Below are positions 51,945 through 59,622 of a stretch of DNA of 64,000 bases, piece after piece. Below the pieces are notes generated by a model. It searched no databases and was not told the DNA's origin. It was given only the letters and a program-made list of their open reading frames with translations. The DNA comes from Mucilaginibacter ginsenosidivorans (GTDB lineage: Bacteria > Bacteroidota > Bacteroidia > Sphingobacteriales > Sphingobacteriaceae), in NCBI RefSeq assembly GCF_007971025.1, contig NZ_CP042436.1, positions 868,001 through 932,000 on the forward strand, in the 5' to 3' direction. Within the stretch, counting starts at the first letter, position 1, and every line of letters starts with the position of its first letter. The translations under genes were made by a program, and so were the position numbers.

Positions 51945-52037
51945 CACTAATCACTGATAACCAATTAACTAATCACTAATACCAAACTATTTACTTATTT
52001 TTCAGTTTTAGAACTAATCACAACTTAACTAATCTCC
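51945..52037. repeat. Intergenic cluster of AACTAATC-type direct repeats
   Basis: Four copies of (A)ACTAATC, usually extended as AACTAATCAC, fall within 93 bases: near 51946, 51968, 52013 and 52028. The spacer separates the ThiE-like and TPK-like genes. They may be remnants of a low-complexity repeat family also seen before comB, or clustered protein-binding sites. No promoter consensus is evident. Confidence 0.4.
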
Positions 52038-52051
52038 AAACCACTAACCCC

Positions 52052-52621
52052 GTGTCCTCGCACCATATCGTACGCGAAAAACAGGAGCCCGCCTTGCTGG
52101 TGGTGGGCCTCAGTAATTTTTCGCCCGAATTGCTGGGTCAACTGCTGGAATGGAGCCCGACGGTGATAGCCACGCAGCAAACCGCCCCGTTGCTGCATCA
52201 AAGCGGCATCAAAATAGACTGGATCATCGCGCCGAAAAACTACAAACCCATGCAGCGGGATATCAAAATAATGTCCGCCGGAAGTGATACCCTGGCCGAA
52301 GCGGCACTCAAATATCTTGTTACGAACGGCTATCCCGCTGTTAATATTATTACGGACGATCTGCAATTAAAAGATTACCTTTTTTTTACCGATAAGATCA
52401 ACCTGGTGATATTCCATAATAACCGCAAAATATACCCGGTAAATTCAGGATTCAGCAAATGGAAACCTGCGGGCGAATTTGTTGAGGTGCTTACGCACCC
52501 GCACGAACTGCATATAAATGGGCTTGAACCTATAGGAAACCACCGCTTCAAAACTACCAACGACGGTTTTTTCAGCCTTAAATTCGACCAGGCGATGCTA
52601 TTTATTGCCGAACAATTGTAG
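52052..52621 (+). CDS. Degenerate thiamine pyrophosphokinase-like protein
   Basis: A 189-residue protein with GTG start. The overall order matches thiamine pyrophosphokinase: a Rossmann-like N half (IDWIIAP at the place of D-L-I-I-G-D-F-D-S) and a C-terminal thiamine-binding beta half with WKPAGEFVEVLTHPHELHINGLEP, then GNHRFKTTNDGFFSLKFDQAMLFI. In active enzymes G-D-x-D-S and Q-x-x-T-D-L supply metal and ATP ligands; here these are replaced by APKNYKP and GSDTLAEA. It may have lost activity or changed substrate. It follows the ThiE-like gene, which supports a thiamine origin. Family call is moderate. Confidence 0.55.
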   Translation: MSSHHIVREKQEPALLVVGLSNFSPELLGQLLEWSPTVIATQQTAPLLHQSGIKIDWIIAPKNYKPMQRDIKIMSAGSDTLAEAALKYLVTNGYPAVNIITDDLQLKDYLFFTDKINLVIFHNNRKIYPVNSGFSKWKPAGEFVEVLTHPHELHINGLEPIGNHRFKTTNDGFFSLKFDQAMLFIAEQL

Positions 52622-52807
52622 ATGCAAAACAGTCTTTTACGTCAGTATTCCACGTTAAACCCTCCGGCCCGAATTCAGGTCTATTGGTTGTATGCAGCCG
52701 AATGGCTATATTTACATTTACAAGAGGTATTTTTGGGACCAATTATTCATAAACCTGTCACAGTATCACGTAAATTAGCCGTCCACATAATTGATAAAAT
52801 AATTTAA
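52622..52807 (+). CDS. Possible small protein, 61 residues
   Basis: The ATG directly follows the TAG of the TPK-like gene (TAGATG). The product is Trp/Tyr/Leu-rich in the middle (YWLYAAEWLYLHLQEVF) and basic at the end. I do not recognise it; no signal peptide. The abutting start suggests coupling, but coding status is weak. Confidence 0.25.
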   Translation: MQNSLLRQYSTLNPPARIQVYWLYAAEWLYLHLQEVFLGPIIHKPVTVSRKLAVHIIDKII

Positions 52808-52891
52808 TATTACATTAAACCGTTTAGTAGTTTTTTAGTCTAACAATATACGATGGTGTTAAAAGCACTATAACCTTATAAAATATTCAGC

Positions 52892-54046
52892 ATGAAAAGT
52901 CAATATAAATATTTATCAGCCATTGCGCTAAGCGGCTTATTAGGCCTGTTCTTAGCCTTGCCCGCATCCGCCCAGCGAGGCGCCGGCGGCGGTGGCTCAC
53001 ATTCTTCCCCGTCCTCATCGGGCGGTGGAGGTGGTGGCGGTGGTTCGCACTCCGCCCCGTCAAGCAGCGGCAGCAGCTTCCGCCCGTCTACCAGCAGTAC
53101 TGGTAACAGTGGCAGCTCGTACCGTCCATCGGTTGGCACATCCGGAGGTTACAGGCCTTCCGTTAGTAATTCAGGAGGGTATCGCCCGTCCGTTAACAGC
53201 GGAGGTTACCGTCCATCCGTAAGCAGTCCTACGGCAAACAGGTATAATCCGTCTATCAGTAACCCACGTGTGGCCATTGCGCCTCCGCGCGTTAACAGCC
53301 AGGGCATCAGGCCGGCCAACCGTATCGGTGTAACTTCGGCTAACCCGGGTTCAATAGGTTACCGCGGTTATGTAGCACCGGGTACAGGTAGCGTTGTAGG
53401 CACCCGTGGTTATGTGGGCCAGGGCGGCAGATCGGCAGTAGGTGCCGGCGGCCGAGGTATTTACGCTACCGGTTATTGGGGCACGCACCACTACTACCAT
53501 TATTATCATGGGTATTATGGAACCTATTATGCGCCACGTCTGGGCTTCAGTATCGGGTTTTTGCCTTACGGATATTATTCGTTTTACTACGACGATTATC
53601 CTTACTACTACAGCAACGGCTTGTTTTACAGTTATGATAATAACGAATACACCGTGGTTGAGCCGCCAATTGGCGCCGAAGTGAATGAATTGCCGTCAAA
53701 CGCGCAATCTATTGTGATCAACGGTCAGCAATACTACGAAGCAAACGGGGTTTACTATGAGCCAATTACCAAGGACGACGGTACAGTTAGTTACCAGGTA
53801 GCCGGTAAGGACGGTGAGTTGAATACCAATGACCAGGTTGATGGTGCAGATGGTCAGCAACAGTTGCCCCAGGTAGGTGATATCGTAGAAACCCTGCCAC
53901 CGGATTGCAAAACAATCAAAATCAACGGCGAGAAATTCTATGTTTCGCCGGACGGTTATTACTACCAGGAAACGCTGGATGCAAACAAGCACAAAGTGTA
54001 TAAAATTGTTGGTACCCCTTCGGACGAACCCGACGACCAGCAATAA
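52892..54046 (+). CDS. Secreted low-complexity protein with DUF6515-like C-terminal domain
   Basis: A 384-residue exported protein (signal peptide 1-27, ending SAQ). Residues 30-125 are Gly/Ser-rich and carry repeated GGYRPSV units (at least four), followed by a Gly/Arg/Tyr-rich section (195-250, HHYYHYYHGYYGTYYA). The C-terminal part has two related repeats, YEANGVYYEPITKDDGTVSYQVAG and YVSPDGYYYQETLDANKHKVYKIVG, of the NGxxYYE type that I associate with DUF6515. It is probably an envelope or matrix-associated structural protein. It has its own terminator. Confidence 0.82.
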   Translation: MKSQYKYLSAIALSGLLGLFLALPASAQRGAGGGGSHSSPSSSGGGGGGGGSHSAPSSSGSSFRPSTSSTGNSGSSYRPSVGTSGGYRPSVSNSGGYRPSVNSGGYRPSVSSPTANRYNPSISNPRVAIAPPRVNSQGIRPANRIGVTSANPGSIGYRGYVAPGTGSVVGTRGYVGQGGRSAVGAGGRGIYATGYWGTHHYYHYYHGYYGTYYAPRLGFSIGFLPYGYYSFYYDDYPYYYSNGLFYSYDNNEYTVVEPPIGAEVNELPSNAQSIVINGQQYYEANGVYYEPITKDDGTVSYQVAGKDGELNTNDQVDGADGQQQLPQVGDIVETLPPDCKTIKINGEKFYVSPDGYYYQETLDANKHKVYKIVGTPSDEPDDQQ

Positions 54047-54073
54047 GCGGTACATCAATCTACAGATATTTAA

Positions 54074-54116
54074 GAAGGGCGTCTTTACGATCAGGTAAAG
54101 ATGCCCCTCTTTTTTA
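54074..54116 (+). terminator. Terminator of the DUF6515-like gene
   Basis: GGGCGTCTTTAC (54077-54088) pairs with GTAAAGATGCCC (54095-54106), one G-U pair, loop GATCAG, and is followed by TCTTTTTTA. It lies 27 bases after the stop. Confidence 0.88.
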
Positions 54117-54164
54117 TGATGAAAAAATGATGCACTGGTTGCCCGCTCTCCATATTTTTACTTT

Positions 54165-54569
54165 ATGGAACCAACAATAAAATTCATTGGCAAGATACAC
54201 TCCCCGCTAAAAAGCCTTGACGATTGCCCACGGCAGGAGGATGAGAATGCGCCAGGCGCGTCGATTGAGATATTTCCTGAATATTCAGAGGGTATACAAA
54301 ACATTAGTTCCGGGACAGATATTCTATTGTTTACCTGGCTGGATAAGGCCGATCGCACGGTACTGAAGTTGCGGCCCCGCAACGACCCTAACGCCGCGCT
54401 AACCGGCGTGTTTTCCACCCGGTCGCCTGACAGGCCAAATCCAATCGGTATTCACGCTGTAAAAGTTGTATCGGTAGCAACGGATGGGAGAATAGAAATT
54501 TCCGGCATTGAAGTACTTGACCGCACACCTGTTATTGATATTAAACATATCTGGAAGTATAAGGACTAA
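54165..54569 (+). CDS. trmO: tRNA N6-threonylcarbamoyladenosine-37 methyltransferase family (TrmO)
   Basis: A 134-residue TrmO/UPF0066 protein. The signature GVFSTRSPDRPNPIGIH is fully kept and lies near residue 80. TrmO uses S-adenosylmethionine to methylate t6A37 of tRNA-Thr. E. coli TrmO is about 235 residues, so this is the short form with only the beta-barrel core; short bacterial and archaeal members are common. The gene lies in its own unit between two unrelated genes and ends 3 bases before the convergent DUF1080 stop. Confidence 0.9.
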   Translation: MEPTIKFIGKIHSPLKSLDDCPRQEDENAPGASIEIFPEYSEGIQNISSGTDILLFTWLDKADRTVLKLRPRNDPNAALTGVFSTRSPDRPNPIGIHAVKVVSVATDGRIEISGIEVLDRTPVIDIKHIWKYKD

Positions 54570-54572
54570 TCG

Positions 54573-55409
54573 TTAAAACGCCGGCAATTTATCAATTGGC
54601 TGTACTCTGATCTGCCTATAGAATAATTCCGCTCCTTCCGATTGCAATTGTATTTTTCCTTTGGTAAGCGGCAACTCCTGTCCTTTCTCCAACTGCCGGT
54701 TATGATACAATACCATCATCAGCTTACCGTTTACAAAGTGCATGCTGGTATCGCCATGACAATATAGGTCGAGCGTATTCCATTGCCCCGATGGCTTTTC
54801 GGCATCGCCCTGTTTAATGCAATGGCGCCCCTGTTTACTTTCCTGGCTAAACGTGTACATGGCGCCCAGCTTGTCATAAATGTATTCGGTCTCTGATTTT
54901 TTTATAGCCGGAATATCGGCCATGCCACCTGCACAACCCCAATAGTCGCCCGTGTTGCCCTCTTCTACCTGGAACTCCTGCGCCCGCATCCAGGCGCCGT
55001 AATCGGCCCCGTATTTACCCACTGAATGATATAGCAGTCCGCTGTCCTTCTTCTTTCCCTTCTTTTGTCCCCAGCTAAGCGCACCCCATTTAAACTGTAG
55101 CTGTAAATGGTAATTCTCATATTCCTTATGGCTGATGATCGCCCCCCACCCTTCGCCGGAAATCCGGATCACATTTTCCCCGTTGTCCTTCACTACGCTG
55201 AAAACCTGCTTAGGGTCGTTGTTTAAACTTACGGGCTCGTTGGTGACGGGCTTGCCGGCATCGTCAAGAGGCGGGCCCAGGTATGTATCCCATCCGCTAA
55301 GGTCCTTCCCGTTGAAAAGGGATTTCCAGTGATCTTTTTTTACAGTCGTGGTAAATGCCAGGGCGATGGCGCAAAAAAATATGGCGAGAGCCAATCCTGC
55401 TTTTTTCAT
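54573..55409 (-). CDS. Secreted DUF1080 (3-keto-disaccharide hydrolase domain) protein
   Basis: A 278-residue protein with a signal segment (1-20) and a DUF1080/LamG-like jelly roll: WKSLFNGKDLSGWDTYLGPP at the start, then GEGWGAIISHKEYENYHLQLQFKWG, DSGLLYHSVG and EGAELFYRQIRVQPI. The family includes sugar 3-keto-hydrolases; many members bind glycans without known activity. No susCD or oxidoreductase partner is adjacent. Confidence 0.9.
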   Translation of the reverse strand: MKKAGLALAIFFCAIALAFTTTVKKDHWKSLFNGKDLSGWDTYLGPPLDDAGKPVTNEPVSLNNDPKQVFSVVKDNGENVIRISGEGWGAIISHKEYENYHLQLQFKWGALSWGQKKGKKKDSGLLYHSVGKYGADYGAWMRAQEFQVEEGNTGDYWGCAGGMADIPAIKKSETEYIYDKLGAMYTFSQESKQGRHCIKQGDAEKPSGQWNTLDLYCHGDTSMHFVNGKLMMVLYHNRQLEKGQELPLTKGKIQLQSEGAELFYRQIRVQPIDKLPAF

Positions 55410-55564
55410 AACAGATGATTTAATATATAACTAAGATAGGGCTTATCCGGAACTCCGGTGTGTAACAATATTATTCGGCGCTTTTTGCCTCTATCCGAAA
55501 GTTTGTTCCGCAAAATGTATCAGTAGTTGCCGCTTTTGTATAAATGCCGCGGATTACCGCATTA

Positions 55565-55572
55565 TACCTTTG
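55565..55572 (+). promoter_or_regulatory. Promoter -7 box of the SDR gene
   Basis: TACCTTTG is an exact TAnnTTTG, ending 18 bases before the SDR ATG at 55591. A TTTG at 55535-55538 is 26 bases upstream, too far for the usual spacing. It supports the ATG at 55591 over an in-frame TTG at 55570 that lies in the box. Confidence 0.5.
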
Positions 55573-55590
55573 TCCTATAATTATAAAACA

Positions 55591-56409
55591 ATGAAAAAGA
55601 CAATATTCATCACAGGCGCTTCACGCGGATTTGGTAAGATCTGGGCCGAAGCATTTTTAAAACAAGGTTACCAGGTAGCTGCTACAGCAAGGGATATCAA
55701 TTCGCTAAACGACCTGGCGAGCCAATACGGCGATGCCGTTCTTCCTATCCAATTGGACGTGAACGACAGGCCCGCGGACTTCGCGGCAGTGAAGAAAGCC
55801 GCTGAACATTTCGGAAGTATTGATGTACTGATCAATAACGCGGGATATGGACTGTTCGGCACTATCGAAGAAACCAGCGAACAGGAAGCCAGGGCGCAGA
55901 TAGAGACTAACGTTTTCGGCTTGCTATGGATAACCCAGGCGGTATTGCCGGTAATGCGCAAACAGAGACATGGGCATATCATCCAGGTGTCAAGTGTATT
56001 AGGAGTGGCTACACTGCCGATTTTAGGCGTTTATAATGCCTCAAAATTCGCAGTCGAAGGGCTTACGGAAACCCTTGCCGCCGAGGTAAAAGATTTCGGG
56101 ATCAAACTCACTTTGGTTGAACCAAATGGTTTCGCAACAGATTGGGCAGGTGCCTCGGCATTGCAAACACAGCAAATGGAAGAGTATGCACCTGTAAGGG
56201 CCGCATTCCAGGCGGGTTTGACCGATGATGCATTCGGTATTCCTGAAGCTACGGTTGACGCTATCCTGAAACTTGTTGACACCGCTAATCCGCCGTCAAG
56301 GCTGTTCCTTGGTAAAGTTGCCCTTCCGTGGGTAAAACAGGTTTATGCCAACAGGCTGGCTACCTGGGAAGAATGGAACGATGTTGCCGTTGCCGCCCAC
56401 GGCAAATAA
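55591..56409 (+). CDS. Short-chain dehydrogenase/reductase (classical SDR)
   Basis: A 272-residue SDR. The NAD(P)-binding TGASRGFG (T-G-x3-G-x-G) is at residues 8-15, NNAGYG follows in the middle, the catalytic Ser is in QVSSVLG and the Tyr/Lys in YNASKFAVEGL (Y-x3-K). Arg in ITGASRG fits NADP preference. The substrate is unknown. The next gene on the same strand is an AraC regulator 79 bases away, a usual SDR-regulator pairing. Confidence 0.95.
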   Translation: MKKTIFITGASRGFGKIWAEAFLKQGYQVAATARDINSLNDLASQYGDAVLPIQLDVNDRPADFAAVKKAAEHFGSIDVLINNAGYGLFGTIEETSEQEARAQIETNVFGLLWITQAVLPVMRKQRHGHIIQVSSVLGVATLPILGVYNASKFAVEGLTETLAAEVKDFGIKLTLVEPNGFATDWAGASALQTQQMEEYAPVRAAFQAGLTDDAFGIPEATVDAILKLVDTANPPSRLFLGKVALPWVKQVYANRLATWEEWNDVAVAAHGK

Positions 56410-56444
56410 TTTTTAACGCGATTATTATTGAAATCAAATGACTG

Positions 56445-56470
56445 AATCTACGCCTGCATCGGCGTAGATT
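56445..56470 (+). terminator. Hairpin between the SDR and AraC genes
   Basis: AATCTACGCC (56445-56454) and GGCGTAGATT (56461-56470) form a perfect 10-bp stem with a TGCATC loop. The T-tract after it is short (TTATCCTTATTT), so it could be a weak terminator or a structured leader of the AraC gene, 18 bases upstream of its ATG. Confidence 0.6.
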
Positions 56471-56488
56471 TATCCTTATTTCCCAGCT

Positions 56489-57379
56489 ATGAAACATTAT
56501 AAAAGTTTAAGCGAAATGAGCCGCGATAATGGTTTCGCACCGCCCGAAAATCCCCTCCTTAGCCTGGTGCGCTGTAATAATAATTGCGCGCTTGGCAACA
56601 GGGCATTTACGACCGATTTCTATATGATCGGGTTTAAGAAGATAAAGTCGGGCGAGTTCCTGTACGGCCGCACCCGGTACGATCATGATGCCGGGTCCAT
56701 GTCGTTTGTAAAACCACGGCAGGTCATCGAATTTAAAAACCTGGAGCTGGAGGAAGACGGGTTTCTTATTTTTTTTCATGAGGATTTTTTGAACGGGCAT
56801 CCCTTATTTGACGGCATAAAGAAGTATAGCTTTTTTGATTACGATGTGAATGAGGCCCTGCACCTGTCAGCGGCTGAAGAAAAAACCATTTGGGAGCTTT
56901 ACGATAAAATAAAAACCGAATACTATAATAACCAGGACGAGTACAGCCGCGAAATAGAGCTTGGCCACATTGATTCTATCCTTAAATATGCCCAACGTTT
57001 TTACAAACGCCAGTTCATAAACCGGCACGAAGCAATCGGCAACACGGTATCGCGGTTTAACCATGTTCTGCTGGCTTATTCTGAGAAGAATTTGCTGCAG
57101 GAAAAAGGCTTGCCTTCTGTTAAGTATATGGCCGGCGAACTTAATCTTTCGCCGCATTATTTGAGCGATCTGTTAAAGCAGGAAACCGGGAAGACCGCGA
57201 TCGAACTCATCCATATTTACCTTGTATCCGAGGCAAAGAATCTTCTCAAGGGATCTGATAACAATATTGCCGAGACAGCTTATGCGCTCGGATTTGACAA
57301 CCTGCCATATTTCTCCCGTTTGTTTAAAAAACAGGTCGGCATAAGCCCGAACCAGTTTAAAAAACGGTTAATGAACTAA
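56489..57379 (+). CDS. AraC-family transcriptional regulator
   Basis: A 296-residue regulator. An N-terminal cupin-like half (1-170) is followed by two helix-turn-helix units: KYMAGELNLSPHYLSDLLKQETGKTA and NIAETAYALGFDNLPYFSRLFKKQVGISPNQFKKRL, the usual AraC C-terminal signature (A-x-x-x-G-F-x-x-x-x-Y-F-S-R-x-F-K). It lies downstream of the SDR gene and probably controls it. The effector cannot be told. Confidence 0.95.
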   Translation: MKHYKSLSEMSRDNGFAPPENPLLSLVRCNNNCALGNRAFTTDFYMIGFKKIKSGEFLYGRTRYDHDAGSMSFVKPRQVIEFKNLELEEDGFLIFFHEDFLNGHPLFDGIKKYSFFDYDVNEALHLSAAEEKTIWELYDKIKTEYYNNQDEYSREIELGHIDSILKYAQRFYKRQFINRHEAIGNTVSRFNHVLLAYSEKNLLQEKGLPSVKYMAGELNLSPHYLSDLLKQETGKTAIELIHIYLVSEAKNLLKGSDNNIAETAYALGFDNLPYFSRLFKKQVGISPNQFKKRLMN

Positions 57380-57493
57380 TTAGGTATATCTGGTATCACT
57401 GCGCCCGGTTGTTAAATATACCTCATTTTAGGTACTAACCAGGTGTGTCTGCCCTGCGTAAAAGAACGCATAAAATGATTCAATATGTTTAAT

Positions 57494-57725
57494 ATTCCCC
57501 GGGCCGATGTTTGGAGATGGAGTGAGAGAAAAAAACATCCCCGGGGAATTTCCTTACGATCCCTGATTATTAATATATACCCCGGCGCCGTGTTTGGTGC
57601 AGATGGAAGTGTAAATGAAAATACGCCCGGGGTTTTTTACTTACGATCCCTAATTACTAATATATTTCCCGGTGCCGTGTTCGGTGTTGACAGGCAAGTG
57701 AAGAGAAACACGGCCCGGGAATTTT
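57494..57725. repeat. Three-unit tandem array of imperfect hairpins
   Basis: A 393-base gap between the AraC and LuxR genes contains three stem-loops about 83 and 87 bases apart. Hairpin 1: 57494-57512 with 57533-57549, 17 bp with a 2-base bulge. Hairpin 2: 57579-57595 with 57619-57633, 14 bp with an internal loop, then TTTTTT. Hairpin 3: 57666-57681 with 57707-57721, 15 bp with one bulged T. All share a CCCGG-x-GCCGTGTT-type 5' arm and a purine-rich loop of 20-25 bases. The linker TTACGATCCCT recurs after units 1 and 2. Compensatory changes keep the stems (C-G at 57580/57632 against T-A at 57667/57720). The remaining flanks (57380-57490, 57726-57772) hold nothing else. Confidence 0.85.
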
Positions 57726-57772
57726 CCTTTGTTCCATGCCGCATTACCGGTCGCATACGCTAAGCGTATTTC

Positions 57773-58396
57773 TTACGATTTCATCAGGTAAGCTATCAGT
57801 TCACCTTTAGAATTAATGTTTAATTTTTTGTAGATGTGTTTAAGATGCTGGTTCACTGTGAAAAATGCAATATTCATGGTTGCCGCTATCATTTTGTTCG
57901 ACATCCCGGTTATCACAAGGTTGCAAAGGTCCAGTTCCCTTTTAGTAAGGCCATGGTCATGGCCGGGCGCGGATTGCTGTGTCTTCAGTTCAATTAAGTG
58001 ATTTACTATTGCCGGTGAAAGTGGCGTTCCGCCCTGGTATGTTTTCTCCAATGCATCTTTAATGAACTCCATGCTGCTCGATTTCAGCAGGAATCCCTGT
58101 GCTCCATTTTTCAACGCTGTTTGCGCGCTCTCCGGATCATCCATCCCGGAAAGCACGACGATGCGGGCATACGGAAATAACTGTTTTATTTTGTGGATGA
58201 ACTGCAGGCTGTTGCCCGAGGGCAACGCCAGGTCGAGCAGGATAATATCAGGCGATGAAACGTTTTTTCCCTGGTAAAGGTTTTTCCAATCGGGCAGTGA
58301 GAATACGATCTCGAAACCATCACACTTGGCGAAGAATTTTTCATAGATGTCCCTCAGGTATAAGCTGTCTTCAATTATTCCGAGTTTGATGAGCAT
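57773..58396 (-). CDS. LuxR/NarL-type response regulator
   Basis: A 207-residue response regulator: receiver domain (1-120) with acidic pair Glu9-Asp10, phospho-acceptor Asp55 in LLDLALPSG and Lys in GFLLKSSS; output domain (about 140-205) with LTKRELDLCNLVITGMSNKMIAATMNI, FFTVNQHLKHIYKKLNI. The output helix-turn-helix is a NarL-type. No histidine kinase gene is adjacent, so the partner is elsewhere. The three-hairpin array lies directly downstream. Confidence 0.94.
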   Translation of the reverse strand: MLIKLGIIEDSLYLRDIYEKFFAKCDGFEIVFSLPDWKNLYQGKNVSSPDIILLDLALPSGNSLQFIHKIKQLFPYARIVVLSGMDDPESAQTALKNGAQGFLLKSSSMEFIKDALEKTYQGGTPLSPAIVNHLIELKTQQSAPGHDHGLTKRELDLCNLVITGMSNKMIAATMNIAFFTVNQHLKHIYKKLNINSKGELIAYLMKS

Positions 58397-58549
58397 AGGT
58401 AAGGATGTTTTTCAATATTTCGCAGGCGGGGAAGGCCAAGTTAGAAAAAAACGAAATATGATAAAAGCGTGAAAACACCCAATTTTTGCAACCAAAAGTG
58501 CCGGATAGTTTTACCCCTGTAAATAGGTCCGCAAAAACATCGGCCGGTG

Positions 58550-59389
58550 TTATTTATAATGCGCAATAAATAAAGGCATATCAACCTCTTGCATCAAAAT
58601 GTCGGCCATGCTTGTTTTAAACCACCGGGATACCGACCCCCGTTTGTATGCACCCAAAACTATCAGGATATTCTGCGGTATTTGCTTCAGATAATTTATA
58701 ATTTCCCGCTCCGGGTTCCCTTTTAATAGGGTGTAAGTAGCGCCGGGGTAGTGACAGTCGGCAAATTCCTTTATAAGTACACCTTCGGGTAGTTCATCTT
58801 TATCGGTGGGGTCGCTGACCGATAGGATCTCTGTTTCAATGTTTCTCATCCATGGCATCATATAGTTGAACATTTTTATGGCAAACACCGAAGAGGGTTT
58901 ACCGTCGTACAGCAGTACAACTTTTGCTAACTCCTTATGGGTATCGGGAACAACCATCACCGGGCATTGCGTACCTTCCAGCAGATCAGCGACGAACCGG
59001 GTAGGACGTTCTTCCTCCAGATTGCTGAATGTCTCGGTCTTGCTGATCAATATGAGATCGCTGTAAACGCTTTCTTTAATTACCTCGCTTACCGCAAAAT
59101 TCTCATCGCGGTGTACAGCGTAGTTAAGCCGCGCTTTTTTGCAGGCATTTTCAAAATGGCGTACAGATTTTTGACGGATCTCTTGATCCCCCGCAAGCAG
59201 GTGCTTCAATTTAACCGGCGATATGCCATGACTGCCAATCATATCGCCCATGTGGAAACTATGGTAATGGAACGGTTCCAGGAATACGCCAGAAAGTAAA
59301 GCTTTGCTGGCCTCGCCTAATTGAATAGCATATTGCAACGTTCCTTCCGAGAACCTTAATCCATCGAATACGGCGCTTATTTTTTTCAT
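58550..59389 (-). CDS. Universal stress protein, tandem-domain type
   Basis: A 279-residue protein made of two Usp domains. The N-terminal one (about 1-150) begins KKISAVFDGLRFSEGTL; the C-terminal one (155-279) contains KVVLLYDGKPSSVFAIKMF and NILIVLGAYKRGSVSRWFKTSMADILMQEVDMPLFIAHYK, close to the ATP-binding G-x2-G-x9-G-(S/T) region. Tandem Usps respond to starvation or oxygen limitation in other bacteria. A Crp/Fnr-like palindrome lies 114 bases upstream. Confidence 0.9.
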   Translation of the reverse strand: MKKISAVFDGLRFSEGTLQYAIQLGEASKALLSGVFLEPFHYHSFHMGDMIGSHGISPVKLKHLLAGDQEIRQKSVRHFENACKKARLNYAVHRDENFAVSEVIKESVYSDLILISKTETFSNLEEERPTRFVADLLEGTQCPVMVVPDTHKELAKVVLLYDGKPSSVFAIKMFNYMMPWMRNIETEILSVSDPTDKDELPEGVLIKEFADCHYPGATYTLLKGNPEREIINYLKQIPQNILIVLGAYKRGSVSRWFKTSMADILMQEVDMPLFIAHYK

Positions 59390-59502
59390 AACCCTGCGTT
59401 TTTATTTTTTACTTCGTTTTCAACATATAAGCCAGCTACTTTGCTTGCAATAAATTTCCGTCAATAAAAGCTGATTAGCGGTGATGAGCGTCAATGCAAT
59501 AA

Positions 59503-59516
59503 ATGACTATCGTCAT
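59503..59516. promoter_or_regulatory. Candidate Crp/Fnr-family operator
   Basis: ATGAC-TATC-GTCAT is a perfect inverted repeat with 5-base half-sites and a 4-base centre, the geometry of Crp/Fnr-family operators (compare TTGAT-N4-ATCAA). It lies in the divergent region between the universal stress protein and a GNAT gene, about 110 bases from each start. A looser copy (TGATGAGCGTCA) lies 20 bases to the left. Regulator unknown. Confidence 0.5.
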
Positions 59517-59607
59517 CAAATCGTTTTGCAATTGGGTATTTTGTGTATCCCTATTGTCAAATGACAGACAGCTTTAATGTTTTATTATGATTAAGTATCG
59601 CTTTTTT

Positions 59608-59615
59608 TAAGTTTG
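59608..59615 (+). promoter_or_regulatory. Promoter -7 box abutting the GNAT start codon
   Basis: TAAGTTTG is an exact TAnnTTTG and ends seven bases before the ATG at 59623, which would make the message leaderless or almost so. No TTTG is seen at the -33 distance. Confidence 0.5.
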
Positions 59616-59622
59616 ACCCGTG

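Noticed and set aside
52975..53235. Tandem DNA repeats in the secreted Gly-rich gene as a separate repeat element
   Set aside because: The periodicity comes from GGYRPSV codons in one open frame, so it is a protein repeat.
57494..57725. Possible CRISPR array from three regular repeats
   Set aside because: Units are palindromic stem-loops of variable spacing with similar loops, not identical repeats with unique spacers, and no cas genes are near.
57485..57763. A 92-codon open frame with repeated LRSLI-type peptide units over the hairpin array
   Set aside because: Its repeats follow the palindromic DNA units, whose first spacing (83) is not a multiple of three, and the composition is that of the hairpins. 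No protein family fits.
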